From positions 372,001-436,000 of the forward strand of contig BPQB01000013.1 in NCBI GenBank assembly GCA_019973155.2: DNA of 64,000 bases, given 5' to 3'. Shown here one piece after another: positions 10,941 to 23,135 of the stretch. How positions within the stretch are numbered: the first letter of the stretch is position 1; each line of letters opens with the position of its first letter. This DNA is from Phanerochaete sordida (taxonomy: Eukaryota; Basidiomycota; Agaricomycetes; Polyporales; Phanerochaetaceae). The position numbers and the translations under genes are program-made. The notes under the pieces are model-generated. The model was not told where the DNA came from, ran no database searches, and saw only the letters and a program-made list of their open reading frames with translations.

Positions 10941-13900
10941 TCATCGTGCAGCGTTCTGCGCCCGGTCAGTCACAGGCCTCGCCGTCCCCCCGCCCCGCCC
11001 GCCGCGGAGTGCATCCAGCCATTTCCGCTTGCCCTTCTGCGCCGCCTTCGACCGCGGGCTGTTTGTCACGTCCGCAATCGCCGCGGCCGATTTGTGCCGC
11101 GGCGGCGAGCCAGGTTGAGCCGGTGCCGCCACCGGCATGGCCGCCGTCGACGACGCCAAAGACGCCGAGGGCCGCGACGAGGACGATGGCTGCGGCTGCG
11201 TCGACGCTCGTGTATGCCGCATCGGCGTGAAGCCGCCGCGCGTGTTCTGCAGGGCTCTCCGTACTCGCGGCGTTTGTGCTGTGGGGTCACTGGTCGGAAC
11301 GCTTTCTGGAGTGAAGACCTGTGCAGGCATACCGTCGCAATCCTCGAAGTCTTCCGGCGCACGGCGCTTCACGCCAACGGTGCTCGACGTTGATGACGAT
11401 GAGCGGAGGTGGTCCTCCTCCGGCTCGAACGCGTCTTGTAGAGGCTGGAAGCTCGCGCCATGGGACGAAGGGAACGGCATATTCGCAGGCTGCTTGGAAT
11501 GCCGACGACGCGAAGACTCCGGAGTACGTGCTTTGAAAACCGCCGGGGGCATAGACGCCTCTGGAGTCCTGGAACGAGTGACAGGCGTAGGAGATGTCGT
11601 AGCTCGCACGTGAGAGCTAGTGGAGGACCCCAGCTGGAACTGGGGAGGAGCCGGCGGTACTGACATTGAAGGCATCTCTGTCATTGGTGGAACAGGCGGC
11701 AACGAGCGTGTCGGCGGCGGCAACGGTGGCGACCGTATCGAAGTCGAGGCGGTGGTGGTGATGGCGGTCATACTCGATGTAGCGGTGCTCATGGTGCCGG
11801 TGGTGGCCGTACTGGATGTAGCAGCAAGCGGGATAGCCTTCGGTGTCGAGTCCTGGCTCTTGTTCGCAAGCTTCTCCTGCAGCGACTTGACCTTGCGTGT
11901 GAGCGAATCAACCTTGGATGTGAGCTTCCTCTTTTCCTTGATCAGTCTGGGATGTGTTAGCACACGCGCAGCATATATCCGGAAAAGAAAACATACTCGA
12001 TGAAGCGATCGTCATTCTCTTCGATCTCGAGACACTTGGCCTTGAGCAGGTCCTCCATTTCTTGGTTCTGCTCGCGCAGCTCCTCGACAGTCTCTGCAAG
12101 CTTTGACGACTCTTGCAGAGACTCGAGCTCATTGCGCAAGTCACGGACAATCTTCTCGTGCTGCACTGCCTGCAGCGAAAGGCTTATCTCCGCTGCCTTC
12201 GCCTCCTTCTCAGAGCGGGTGTAGTCCGCACGGGCTTTCTCGACCTGTTCCTTAAGCGCAGCGGCCTGCTTATGTCTGGGTACCTAGTCAGTCCTGCCAC
12301 ATCACCCCGTAGCCGAAGACGTACCCGTCCTGGACCTGGCTCTCGAGATGCCGCTGGAACGACAAACCGCGCTGGACCTCAGCCTGAAGCTCCGTCATCT
12401 GCATCTCCAGCTCGCGTTTCTCGTCGCTTGCGGTCTGGATGGCAGTCTCCGCTTGCTGCAGCTGCTCCCTGAGCGACGCCAGCTCCTGCTGGAGCTCGCC
12501 ATGGCCGAAGGACGCCCTGTCGCCGTGCTCCCTCGCAGCCCGGAGCTCCTCCGCGTGCTGCTCAGTCTCGCGCGCCCGCTGTTCGCTCTCGGCCTTGAGC
12601 TCGACGCTGAGCCGCTCGACATCTGCGTCCGCCGCGGTGAGCCGCTCCTCGAGCTCGTCGCGCGCCTTCTTCAGCTCGTCGAGGCGCACCTCGACCTCCG
12701 CGAGCGAGCCCTGGATCTCGGCCTTCTCGCGGCTCGCGATCTCGGCGCGCTCCTCCAGGATCTTCACCTCCGCCTGGTACATCGTCTTCGCGTTCTCGAG
12801 CTGCATCTCCAGGTCCTCGCGCGCGCGCTGCAGCGCGTCGGCCTCGGCGCGCTTCTCGTCGAGCTCCTTGCTCGCCACCCCGTGCTCGCCGGCGAACTCG
12901 TCGCGCGCGCGGCTGAGCTCGCGCACGGTCTTCTCTGCGGCCTCGAGGCGCTCGGTGAGGGTGTCGATCTCCGCGAGGTGCTTCGCCTGCGCGTCGCCGA
13001 GCTCCGCCGCCGCGGCCTGGCTCGACGCGAGCTTCTCGAGGGTCTCTTGGATGCGCTCCTCGAGCTCTTCCTTCGTGGCCGAGACGTCCTCAAGCGCCTG
13101 GCGATGCGCTGACTCCAGCTCGGATTGCTTGAGCTGAGCCACCTCGAGCTCCTCGGTTGCCTTCGCGAGTTCGGCGCGGAGGGCAGCTGCCTCGCCTTGG
13201 TACCTGCGTTGCGCGTCCTCGAGCTGGGAGCGAAGAATGTCCTCCTCCTGCAGGCGGCCTGTGCTCTCGGACATCTGGAGGCGAACCTGATCATGTGCGC
13301 GTGTAAGCTCGGCGACCACCTGTGCGTGTTTGGCTTCGAGGTCGGCGTTCGCAACGCGCAGAGCACTGCAGCGTTCCTCAAGCTCGCTGACTTGCTGAAC
13401 GTGCCGCTGGTCAGCCTCGGAGGCGTCTGCGGCCGCACGAGCGCGTGCAGACTCGTAACGTGCGTTTAGATCCGACAGCTCGGCGAGCTTCTGTTGGAGG
13501 TCCTGGCGCACGGCGCCGAGTTGGGCGTGGAGGGAAGTACGCGCGCCACGGACAAGATGAAGAGATGAGTTCGCCTTGCACAGACCGGCGTACACGGTCG
13601 CTAGGGCAAGTGTTGCCTCTTGGGACTGTGTGTATGCATGCTTCTCGGCTTGTGTGGAAGTCTGGAGTTGTGCTGCGGCTTGCTCCAGTGCCAGCTGGGT
13701 CTCGCGATGTGCGCGTGCAATACGCTCCGCTTCCGAACGCGAGGATGAGCCGGCCTCGGTGGTCTGAAGCAGCTGCGCAGCAAGTTGCTGCTCGCGAGCG
13801 TGGAAATGCGACCTCGCGACCTGGAATGCGTGCGAGACCGACCTGCGCTTGCTGACCGAGTCGAAAACAACGCCGACCATGGCTTGGACCTCCGTCGACC

Positions 13901-15069
13901 GGCGCTGTTCGACTGTGGCCGTCTGCACCTCCAGCATCTCGACGTTCTCTTCAAGTCCCTCGCATTTCCTCAGCGCAGCGTCCCGCTCCTCCCGAGTCGT
14001 CCTGCAGTCTTCGACCATTGCGAGCTTCTCGGTCTCCAGCACCTCGACCTCGCCCGTGAGTTCCGTTACGCGGTCCTCCTGGAGACGCAGGTTCATCTCA
14101 AGCTTCTTGATGTCGTGTTGGTGCACGCCGATCTGCTCGGTGCGGCGCATGACACGGCCTTCAAGTTCTTCGATTTGCCGCCTGAGCGCCTTGGTGGCCT
14201 CGTTGGCGGACATTGTCGCGAGCTGTTGTTGTTGCAGGACGTGGTAACGCTCCTCCGTCTCCTGAAGCTCGGTCTTCGCATTGTGCAGGTCCTGTTGGAG
14301 ATGTGTGACTTGGAGGGCAAGCGAGTTGCGGAGAGACTCGGAGTCGTCGAGGCTCTTCGACAGGCCAGAGATCTGTGCTTCGGCACGTGAGAGCGCAGCG
14401 CCGGCCTCCTCGTGGTCTGCACGTTCTTGTTGGAGGTCCTGCTCCAGGCGGCCGACAAGGCTCGTGAGGTCGCCCATTTTCCGCTCGCTGTTTGCGAGCT
14501 TGACTTCTGTGGTGGTCAGAGTGTCCCGCATCTCGGAGTCCTCGCTCCTTATCCTCCGCATCTCTGCCTCCCTTTCCCCCGCCCGTCGCTCTGCATCCTC
14601 TGCCCGCTTTTGGACCCTCTTGACCGAGAGAGAAAGGGATGCTATCTGCGAGGCGTCATGTTCGCGCTCGGACTGCAGATGCTGGACCACGAGGGCCGAG
14701 ACTAGTGCTGCCTTGCCAATGTCTGGCGACTGTGGCGCGAGATGGTTTGGGCGCAGCGACGAGGATGCTGTGGCTGCTTGGAGTTGTATCTTCAGGTTCT
14801 CAGTTGTGAATCTTGTTTCCGCCTTGAGAAAATCGAAGTCTCGTCGCAGGGCGTCTCGTTCGAGTCTGAGAGTATCTCTCTCGCTCCTGATGCGTTCCAG
14901 TGTACGTGCGATGGCCTCCATATCTGGCATGTCTACAATTCAATTCGTAACCAAAATTTTTGCGAATATAGGTATACGTACCTTGAGCCGCGGGGGCAGC
15001 ATGGTGCTGTCGGCCATGGTGTGAAGTGTGGTTCGAATTGCGGTTTGATTCGGGATGTCGCTTCATCAT
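10941..15069 (-). CDS. Long coiled-coil protein with Ser/Pro-rich tail
   Basis: Not assigned to a named family. A first exon (ATG 15069, MMKRHPESN...) joins after a short intron at about 14933-14981 to MPDMEAIARTLERIRSERD; the junction keeps frame as Q-D-M. Then follow about 870 residues of almost unbroken heptad-rich Glu/Gln/Leu/Arg sequence (12300-14930), typical of a rod-like dimer. The coil continues through a further exon (about 11998-12275). The last exon begins with EKRKLTSKVDSLTRKVKSL and passes into a Ser/Thr/Pro-rich, probably disordered tail with basic clusters (RSKAAQKGKRKW) and several SP/TP sites, suggesting a phosphoregulated cytoskeletal, spindle or nuclear scaffold. Total about 1,300 residues. 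Function is inference only. Confidence 0.75.
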
Positions 15070-15437
15070 CGCATTGAGGGGGGGAGGAGGTCGAGATGGT
15101 GTGTGCAGTAATGCAAAGTAAAGCGACCGTGATGTGAGGCTAGCGAATCCTTCCGAAGGTGTAGGGGCCGATATCGAGAGGGGGGCGGTCGCAGAAGACA
15201 CAGTAGCACACAACGTTCCAAAGTACAACGACACGCGGTATCGTATCACGTGAGCGTGCATTATTTTCCCACGGCGACTCGTACCCAAATACTGCCAAAT
15301 AAAGACCGCTTTACGACCTGACGAGGGCCATACGACTCACGAGAAGAAGGTGTATGCTACACGCATATAAGATCAGATTTATGAAGATTTGGGTGCGATA
15401 ACGAAAGTCAAAGCTCCATAAAAAGTTCCCAGCAGCT
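15070..15437. other. Intergenic region
   Basis: Promoter side of the coiled-coil gene and 3' side of the membrane zinc-finger gene. No gene seen. Confidence 0.45.
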
Positions 15438-17378
15438 TTACGAGAGTGACTGAGGGCGACTTGTGAATATCGCCAGGAGGTACATGGGATATCCAAAACA
15501 GCGCAGAATGGCGAAGTAAAGGAAAGCCCCTGCTTTCACGTACACGACAAAGACGCGCGCCTTGAAGCACCACCCGAAGGTGATGAAGTTCAATACGGTG
15601 AAATAAATCTCCGAGGGGCTCAGGACGAGGAGGAGAGCGAACATCAAGAAGCGCGACTGCGTGAGCCAGGCAGTCAAGATGCAAGGGATGACCGGCGGAT
15701 AAACGTAGCAGTAGAATGCCCAGGCTGCCGTCCGGATCGTCCACCAGATCATGCGCCCGAAGAGCCACGTGTCGAGCACCCACAGCAGCGGGGGCACGAC
15801 GGCGAGATGGAAGATCATCAACAGGACGCTCATGTTGGCGGGCGTCGCATTGGCATAGAGGTGGTGGTACGGCATCGCGCGATCCAGGTTCTGGATAGCC
15901 TCGAAGACGGCGCGGTCCCTATTGTAGCCAGCGGGAACGCGTATGCGCCAGCGGACCAAGTGCTCCATGCAGGACAGCGCGGTATGGCGGATGGCTCGGG
16001 CTCGCACGGATGACGCTTCGGGATTGTCGAGTTCGTCTATCATGTCCAGGAGGTCGGGATTCGCAATCGGAGGTGCGGGCGGTAGGCCGAGGCTATATTC
16101 TGCATTCAGCCGTCGATGGCGGCTTCGGGGCGGCTTGCTGCGAATGAGCCAATAGGTGTTCTCCCAAGTCGTCCAAGGAAATTCGCCTGGCCGAGCGTCA
16201 TATAGCTCGCGAGTGAATAGGGATGGTGTGCCCGACGACCGGCCCGGGTCTGCATCTCGCCGCCGTCCTGGGCCGAAAGTCATGTTTTGTGCGGGCGAGC
16301 TGGCTGGAGCAAAGAGGTCGATGCCGTACGCTCTGGTCGCTCCATCCCGTGAAGAACCGAGGAATGTAAATGGAGCGGATATTGGGTTACTGTCCGGCAA
16401 GCGTGCCCTGGTAGGAAGAGGAGCAATCGGACGAACACGACCCGCGATGCGAACGGGCCTTCTTGAAGCGCTTCTGTCTTCGTATGCTGGAGGTAATTCT
16501 TGGTCTTCGGCCTGTTCTGTGCCTTACGGTCAGTCACTGAATCACAGCATCTTTGCCCATGCTCACGATGTACATCGGATATCCTGTCAGTCGCTGGATG
16601 CTTTGCAGAGTGTCAGCTGGAGATATTGGAAAGGTATTGACACTCACTTCGGACTCATAATCCGGCGGCAGGCCCATCCCGGACACAATACTGCTCGCCA
16701 GCACGCGCAGCGCCGTGTGCACATCAGAATGCACGACCGAGACCTCTCTCCAGGGCTGGAGCGATCCGGGTTCTCCTCCGAGATCTTCGACGGCCATGGC
16801 CAGCCTCCACTTGCGCCCGAGGAGAGGGTCCGCGCTGTCCGTGTAGGCCATAGAAAACGGATGGCCGGGATAGCCGTGGCGGACGACAAAGTCCTCGATC
16901 TTCCGCGAGTCGAACAGGGTGTGGCTCTGGCTGCAGCGGGGACCCGTAGGGCACGTCCCCGTCAACGACGCGTCGCAAAGCGTTTTCGGGTGGACGTTCC
17001 ACGTTTTGACCTGCGTGTAGTCTGTGGTGAGCCCTCGCTAAGCGCCATTCAGAGCGGGCGTACAGGATTGTGAGAGGGAGACGCATTCGCGAGCAGAGCG
17101 TTGAGAGCATACAGAAGCGTCGTGCCATGCGCGTGCGTCTGGATGACGCGTCCGTTCGGCAGTGCTCGCGGGCACCGTACGGTCCAAGGGCTACTCAATC
17201 CCGCCGAGTACTCGATGGTGATGCTGGAGCCCGTCTGCGGCTCTCGCGCGCGCGACGAGTGGACGACATGCTCCAGGAAGGCGGAGTCGACGAGGAAGTG
17301 GTTGCGAGCGCAGCCGCCTTGAGAGCAGGCCTTAAGCTTCGCGGCCACGGGGCATATCGTCTGTGAGGAGGACGACAT
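15438..17378 (-). CDS. Tandem CCCH-finger membrane protein A
   Basis: Member of the local family described in the findings. Exon 1 (17064-17378, MSSSSQTICPVAAK...) has the first finger, C-x8-C-x4-C-x3-H followed by FLVD. A 53-nt intron (17011-17063) joins NPV to KTWNVHPKTL. The second finger is C-x7-C-x5-C-x3-H followed by TLFD (about 16900-16980). Each finger is followed by a roughly 70-100-residue module containing an L/A-rich helix (ALRVLASS, YALNALLAN). A further exon carries ELPPAYEDR, a PPxY motif (about 16478-16500). The C-terminal 150 residues contain several hydrophobic segments (MSVLLMIFHLAVVPPLLWVL, RTAAWAFYCYVYPPVIPCIL and two more), ending at TAA 15438-15440. It is most similar to its neighbour at 17919-19589, with the same intron position. 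Function unknown; the CCCH fold suggests RNA or protein binding at a membrane. An upstream in-frame ATG exists at 17462. Confidence 0.75.
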
Positions 17379-17918
17379 GGTCGTGGTTGGCGGCAAGCCG
17401 ACGAGAGGCGCAAAATTTGTTCGAGGCTGATTATGTTGCTTCAGGCAAGACATTTGCCGCATGCAGTATACGCATGACGTGGAAACACGCGTCGAGCCGC
17501 TGCGGCGACATACTCGGCGAGCCCGCTGGAATTTGCGTCCCCGGGGTGAGTGTCAGCAGAAATTGTCGAGAAAATGTTACTGTTAAACGTTAAACATCGA
17601 TGTCCTCGAACGGAGCTGTGACGAAGACAACGTCCCAGAAAGCCGTGCCTATGTTTTCACTTTCTGACGTCATCACAACCCTATGATAGGGTTGGCATAC
17701 CACAATCTATGTCCACATCTCTGGAGCCAGAAAGATCCTCTGAAGAGGGTGCGAGTGTGTCTGTACACCATGGTCATAAATAGTTGCTGTCATCCACCCA
17801 AACACAAATACAATGCGGCCACGGATCCGGGACGAAGTACACGTAACACACAGTACTGTACATCGAGCAGAGTGTCGGATAGACGGCTGACCTCAATACG
17901 ATGCTGATTCTCGAAATC
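17379..17918. other. Intergenic region between zinc-finger genes A and B
   Basis: About 540 nt, somewhat more AT-rich than its surroundings, holding the promoter of gene A and the 3' flank of gene B. No gene seen. Confidence 0.45.
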
Positions 17919-19589
17919 CTATGCTGCCCGTTGCAGCCCGCGCATGAAGACCACCATATACAGGGGCTGCCCGAGCGCACGAAGCACCGCAAAGTAGATG
18001 TAAAACGCTACAGGGAGCGGCGCAAGGGCCGCAAGCAGAGAATACACCACGCCGCCGGTGATGAAGTTCAGAAACACATGGAACGACGCCGCAGGATGCA
18101 GCCCGCACAGCGCCAGCGACGTCAGCAGCGTCGAGCGCGTGGCCCACGCGACGAGCGCGCAGGGCACGACCGGCGGGTACACGCAGGCGAAGAACGCCCA
18201 CGCGGCGAGACGCACGGCGGCGTACGCGGCGCCGCGCAGCAGCCACTTGTCGACGAACCAGAGGAGCACGGGCGCGACGACGCCGGTGAGGACGGCGGAC
18301 CCGATGGACTCGGCGCCGCTGGGCGCGGCGGGGGGCTCGGCGTGCGGGACGAAGCGGTCGATGTGTTTGAAGGCGTTCAGGATAGCGCGGTTGAGCTCTC
18401 GCTCGCCTGCTGGGGCGCGGGCGCGCCAGGCGAGGAAGCGTTGGGCTGCGCGCTGCGCGAGCGAGGCTGCGATCTGCCCGGCGTAGGGCATGGTTGCGAG
18501 GATGTCGGAACCGTCCAGCTCGTCCCAGACATCGGGTTTGCTTGCCGGCGAAGGCGGAGGCAGGTCGAGCTTGTACGTGGCGTCGAGGCGGTTCTGTCGG
18601 CTCTTGGGTGGCCGGCCATGTGCGAGCCAGTAAAGCATCTCCCAGGCGGTCCAAGGGAGGTCTCCTGGGACAGCATCGTACAGTTGGGGGCTATAGCGGA
18701 GAATTTTGGGGGAAGGGCAGGCGAGGGATACCTCTGAGGCGCTCGCCATTGGAGAAATGCTTGCGTCATCTGAGTGACCTGGTATATTCCGCTGTGGACG
18801 TACATCATCAGCCATCGCGTAGAAGGCGCCAAGAGCTGTGCGACGTACTGCGGGGAGCTGCGGTGCACTCAAGGCGACGTTGTACTGCAGCAGGCGGAGA
18901 GCACCATGGAAGTCTGCGTGCGCGACACAAAGGTCACGCCACGGCTTCGGTGCGCCGACGCTCGAGTCGCGAGCGGTCATGCTCATCTGCCACTCGCGGG
19001 TTGACGTCGCCTCCGAAATTGGGGCATAGGTCACGGTGAATGGCTGGCCTGGGTAGCCGTAGTGGGCAACCAGGGTGGTGATGCTGCCAGGATCGAGGAG
19101 ACTGTGGCTTGAGTTGCAGCGCGCGCCACGCGGGCACATGCCGTCGACGTGAGCATGGCACATCATTCTCGGGTGTGGGGTCGCACACCAGGTTGCCAGC
19201 TATGCTTGATTCAGAAACTCGGCCAGAGCAATCATATAGGAGTGCCATACCGGGTTATCATTGCTGTCAACAGCAAAGTGAAAGAGCAAGGACCTAAGCG
19301 CAAGCACCAGGCTTGGACCTTGGTGGCGCGCCAGGATAGGGCGCCCGTCTGAGGCAGTCCAGGAGAAGTGTACAGTCCAAGGAGTGTTGCGGGTCTCCTC
19401 GCTATACTCCAAGACCAGGACGTCTTCGTGTCTCGCGCGAGAGGCCCGCACGAGATGCTGGAGGAAGGCGGCGTCGACAAGGGAGTGATTTTGATTGCAG
19501 CTGTCTTCAGCGCAAAGCTCAAACTTGGCTGTTGCGGCACAGACTGTGCTGAAGGCGCGAAGATCGGGATGAGAGTACATGCGACTCAT
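17919..19589 (-). CDS. Tandem CCCH-finger membrane protein B
   Basis: Paralog of the gene at 15438-17378. Exon 1 (19251-19589, MSRMYSHPDLRAFSTVC...) holds finger 1, C-x8-C-x4-C-x3-H then SLVD. A 51-nt intron (19200-19250) is at the same place as in gene A, joining NDNP to LATWCATPHPRMM. Finger 2 is C-x7-C-x5-C-x3-H then SLLD (about 19080-19150). Shared blocks with gene A include GYPGQPF, LYDAVPGDLPWTAWEMLYWL and several hydrophobic C-terminal segments (VVAPVLLWFVDKWLL, LAAWAFFACVYPPVVPCALV). It lacks a clear PPxY; the corresponding stretch reads APQLPAV. The middle of exon 2 (about 18750-18850) may hide another small intron. An alternative upstream ATG is at 19685. Function not known. Confidence 0.72.
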
Positions 19590-20112
19590 GTTGACTGAGG
19601 TGCGACGCGACAGTGAGTAGCCAGTCCAGTCCAGGTTGTCTAGGGCACTGCCAAAGGTGCGTCGTGTTTGCCGCACGTCGGCCATCCCAAGCTATCAAGC
19701 ATCCGCAGCCGCAACACTCCGGCGGCGCAGTGCATGATTGCAGTGATCTGCGTGTAGCTGAGTAGGAACGAGGATCGCTGGTCACGGGTAGAAGCCAAAT
19801 AGGTCGAAGACTGGCAACTTGCTGTACCGCAGCTGGGAAACACAAGGCAGAGGAGACGTGGCAGCTTTGAGTACATCGCCAGAGAGAGAAAGGAGAGAAA
19901 CGTGTCGCCAGACTGTCCAACTGCAAGCATGGCGATACATATGCAGCAGTCTGATTTCGGGCAAACGCCATCGCGGTCCGTGAAACGGATGGAGGAGGCG
20001 GGATCCTCGCTGCTACCGTGCGAATTGATGCGCCCTGCCCGCTGAAGCGCCGCCGACCCGAATCCGGACGGCTCCCGCCTGCACCACGATCACTTCCACC
20101 GCCACGGCCAGC
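19590..20112. other. Divergent intergenic region
   Basis: About 520 nt between divergently transcribed genes (CCCH gene B and the RS-rich gene), so likely a two-way promoter. Short minus-strand frames here lack protein features. Confidence 0.45.
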
Positions 20113-21901
20113 ATGTCCAAGTCCTCGCTGTCGTCCGTGGTGTCCAACCTCGTCCGCGCCTCCATGGGCTCCTCTGTCTCAGAGTCCATCGCCGACGACG
20201 ACCTCGACCGCCACGTTGCGGAGCTCATCCTCAAGGAGGCCAAACAGAAGGCGGAGCGCTATGGCACCGAGGGCTATAAGGCGTACCTGCCCGGAAACAC
20301 CTGGTGAGTGTCGAGATGATGCCTGCGGGACGCGGGAGTGCTGAGCGGCCCTCAGGGCAGAGAGCAATGCTCCAAAGGCAAACAAACGCTTCCTGACGTC
20401 CATCATCAAGAGCACGGACGATCACAACAAGACCATCCTCCGCGCGCAAGCGGAAGCCGCCGAGGAGGTACGCAAAGAACGTCTTGAACAGGAGAAACGA
20501 GAGCGGCGCGCGCGAGCAGAGGAGGCTGTAGAGGCGGAACGGCTCCGCCGCATGTTGGGCAAGGGTGGCACACAGCGCAGGCGCGACAGAGCAGACGACC
20601 GCGACAGCCGTGACAGGAGGAGACGAGATCGAAGTTGGGAGAGGAGGGACGATGACGATAAAGGAGAGCGCGAGGATAGGAAGGGTAAGGGCAAGGAGCG
20701 GGACCGGGGCGAGCCTAGAGGCGACGAGCGGCGGCACCGACATCGCTCGCGCTCGCCAGAAGGTGAAGACGACGACCGCGATCGACGCAGACGACACAGG
20801 CGGCGAAGAGAACAAAGAGACCACAGCCAGACCCCCAAGTCTGACGGGCACTCCGACGACGAAGAGCACGAGCGCAGAGAGCGGCGCCACAGACATAGAA
20901 GTGATCGTTCGAAACGGTCGCGGAGCCGTGATCGCGACCACGACAGGTATCGCTCGCGCCGCGACGATGAGGAACGTGAACATAGACGACGAAGGCGACA
21001 CGATGAACGCAAGCGGTCCAGGTCACCCGCAGACGCAGCTCCCTCGGACAATGGCGAAGACGACGCCCGAGCGCGTACAAGACGGAAGCGGTCTCGTTCA
21101 CCGAGGACAAGGTCTGACAGCGCTGATTCGAATGCTCCGTCAGACAAGCGCAGGAGGAAGCGAGAACACGACTTGGAGGATCCTCCGCGCAAACGACCTC
21201 GTTCGGGCTCTCGCGATCATGCGTCTGTACCTGACTCGACTGAGCCCCAGTCACGCGCAGAAGATGAAGAGGGTGCACCCGAACCTCTGCGCGATCCCGC
21301 AAAGGAGGCGCAAGAAGACGAGCTCCGCCGTCAATTCAACGACAAGGTCGCTCAGCTCCGCGCCGACCTCGCATCCCGCTCCCGCGCCTCGTCCTCCAAG
21401 ACCAAGCCCTCGACCGACGTGAGCCCCTCCTCCTCGCGCACACCATACCGCTCCTCGCCCTCTCCGGGCCCGCACCCCGCCTCGCCGCCCCCAAAGGACG
21501 CGCGCAAGCGCAAGCGCGAGAAGGCACGCGACGCGCCGCCGCCCCCGCGCGACTCGCCGCCGCCGCTGCCGGCGCACCTGCCGTCGAAGATGGACCGGTA
21601 CTTCGAGGCGTCGTACGACCCGCGCCTCGACGTCGCGCCGCTCGGCGTGCCGCGCGTGCCGCCGACGGGCCTGCTCGACGACGCGGACTTTGCCGGCTGG
21701 GAGGCGATGCTCGACGTCATCCGCCGCCGGCGCGAGGACAAGGAGGACCGCCGCCGTTCCGAGCGCGTGGGCGGTGGCAAGGAGAGGGAGAAGACGAAGG
21801 GCGCGCTGCCGGCGGACGGCGACGTCGCGGATATCATGGCGATTGAGTACAAGAAGCGCGGCGCGGTGAGGGAGTGGGACCTCGGGAAGGAGGGCTTCTA
21901 G
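20113..21901 (+). CDS. Arg/Ser-rich nuclear protein, probably splicing-associated
   Basis: Two exons. The first (20113 to about 20306, MSKSSLSSVVSNLVRASMGS...) holds a conserved-looking block LILKEAKQKAERYGTEGYKA. A short intron ends at CCCTCAG near 20354 and restores NTWAESNAPKANKRF then LTSIIKSTDDHNKTILRAQ. Then come a charged helix and about 200 residues of dense RS/RD/RE repeats (20550-21150) with SRSP-type phosphorylation sites and basic nuclear-localisation clusters. The C-terminal region KMDRYFEASYDPRLDVAPLG... GWEAMLDVIRRRREDKED looks conserved rather than disordered. RS domains of this type mark spliceosome or mRNA-processing factors in nuclear speckles. I do not recognise the exact family; an NKAP-like or CWC-type splicing factor would be my first comparison. 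Confidence 0.75.
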
Positions 21902-22202
21902 GGTGCGAGGCGTCCTTTCTCGTCGTATAGTCGTACACCAGCCTGCCTCTCTTCGCTCGCTGCCATTACGGTTTGGATACGTTCACTTGACTGCCATACT
22001 ACACTGTTACCCGATACTGTACATCACTAATTTACATTGATTCAAGGAAAGCAAACACCGCGTTTGGCATGTAGTGAATTCTCCTGATGTCCACGCCCGG
22101 TCAGCGTGATGGCCCTCTCAAGCCGTGAACACACTCACTCTAGCACCTACGGCACCTCTTCCAACATCTAGCCTGTTTCTCTACCGTCCGCAGTCCACCG
22201 CC
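21902..22202. other. Convergent 3' intergenic region
   Basis: About 300 nt between convergent genes, AT-richer, with likely polyadenylation signals for both. No gene seen. Confidence 0.4.
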
Positions 22203-22482
22203 TCAGTGGCGGGGGCGCCCGCCGCCACACGGGAGCGCGTCGTACTTGGCCGCGCCGCGCATCGCTTTCTGCGCGTTGAACCCCGACGCGCGGTCGCTCG
22301 CGGGGCTCACCGTGATTGCGCTGGGGTCGGCGGCGCCCGCCATGCTCTGCATCGCCTGCCGCTCCTTCGCCTCGCCGATAGGGGTCCCCATGCGCGCGAT
22401 CTGCGGGTGCGGGTCAGCCGGGTACACAGGGGCCCGCGCAGAGAGGAAGGCGTACAGGCTGGGGGTGCGCTTTGTCAGACAT
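22203..22482 (-). CDS. Very small hypothetical protein
   Basis: Two-exon model of about 75 residues. ATG at 22482 starts MSDKAHPQP. A 57-nt intron with GTACGC donor and CGCAG acceptor (about 22396-22452) restores IARMGTPIGEAKERQAMQSM, and the reading ends GGGRPRH with TGA at 22203-22205. A TATA box sits 70 nt upstream, and the protein is Ala/Met/Gly-rich with no signal peptide or membrane segment. The combination of TATA box, ATG context and clean splice supports a real gene. No family recognised. Confidence 0.5.
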
Positions 22483-22552
22483 GGTGGTGTGAGAGCTCTG
22501 CAATGGGTGTGCGAGGATGGCTGGTGCTCGACATGCGTGTGCTCGCGGTGGT

Positions 22553-22559
22553 TATATAT
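22553..22559 (-). promoter_or_regulatory. TATA box of the small gene
   Basis: TATATAA on the minus strand about 70 nt upstream of the ATG at 22482. Confidence 0.5.
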
Positions 22560-23135
22560 CGCGTCGAGCGCAGGCCCGCTCCAGCCCAAACAGGCCGGGA
22601 GAAAGATGATGTCAGGTGCGCCACAACGCTGGGCAGCCCCTTGCGCCGCGGCGGAGTGGCGGAACTCGTCGGCAGGTCTGCTGGTCTTGCGGGCGGCCGT
22701 CCGAAACATGCTTGCTCTGCAAGGCGCCACACTTCTTGGCGCGAGATCGTCGACGTTATTTCAGACGGGGTGGGAACGTCGATACGCCGGGCTAGCTATC
22801 TCAGGCAATGGGGTACGCCCTTCGGTTCCAGCATACGCCAGCTGAGTGCCCACTCTTGCAGTAGCCTGGCTCTGTTGCTCGAGCTATGCGAGTAGATGAA
22901 GATGGCGGGCGCACAACCGTGCTCATCTGCAACAGTTACCATAACGGGCGATGCGTGCGAGAACTATCACGATAACCGAGTGCGGAGTTGGTGGACGACC
23001 TTTTTGCTCCAGAATATCTGCCTCACGTTCTGTGGCGACTTGTGAACCTCACAAGAGACTCTAAAAATATGTACGACAAGAGGCAAGTGTATTCCACAAT
23101 TCCACGCTTCGTATACGGCGTTGATTTGGCGACTC
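22560..23135. other. Divergent intergenic region
   Basis: About 580 nt between the small minus-strand gene and the first F-box gene. No supported gene; open frames are short and featureless. Confidence 0.45.

Noticed and set aside
12348..15024. Long open frames on the plus strand opposite the coiled-coil gene
   Set aside because: They mirror the GC-rich, Glu/Leu-rich codons of the minus-strand gene, carry no domain of their own and appear in several frames at once.
18494..19039. Plus-strand open frames opposite CCCH gene B
   Set aside because: Antisense shadows; the minus strand holds the fingers, conserved intron and membrane spans.
20565..21422. Second long plus-strand frame inside the RS-rich gene
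   Set aside because: It is an alternate-frame shadow of Arg-rich repeats with no start context and no conserved block.
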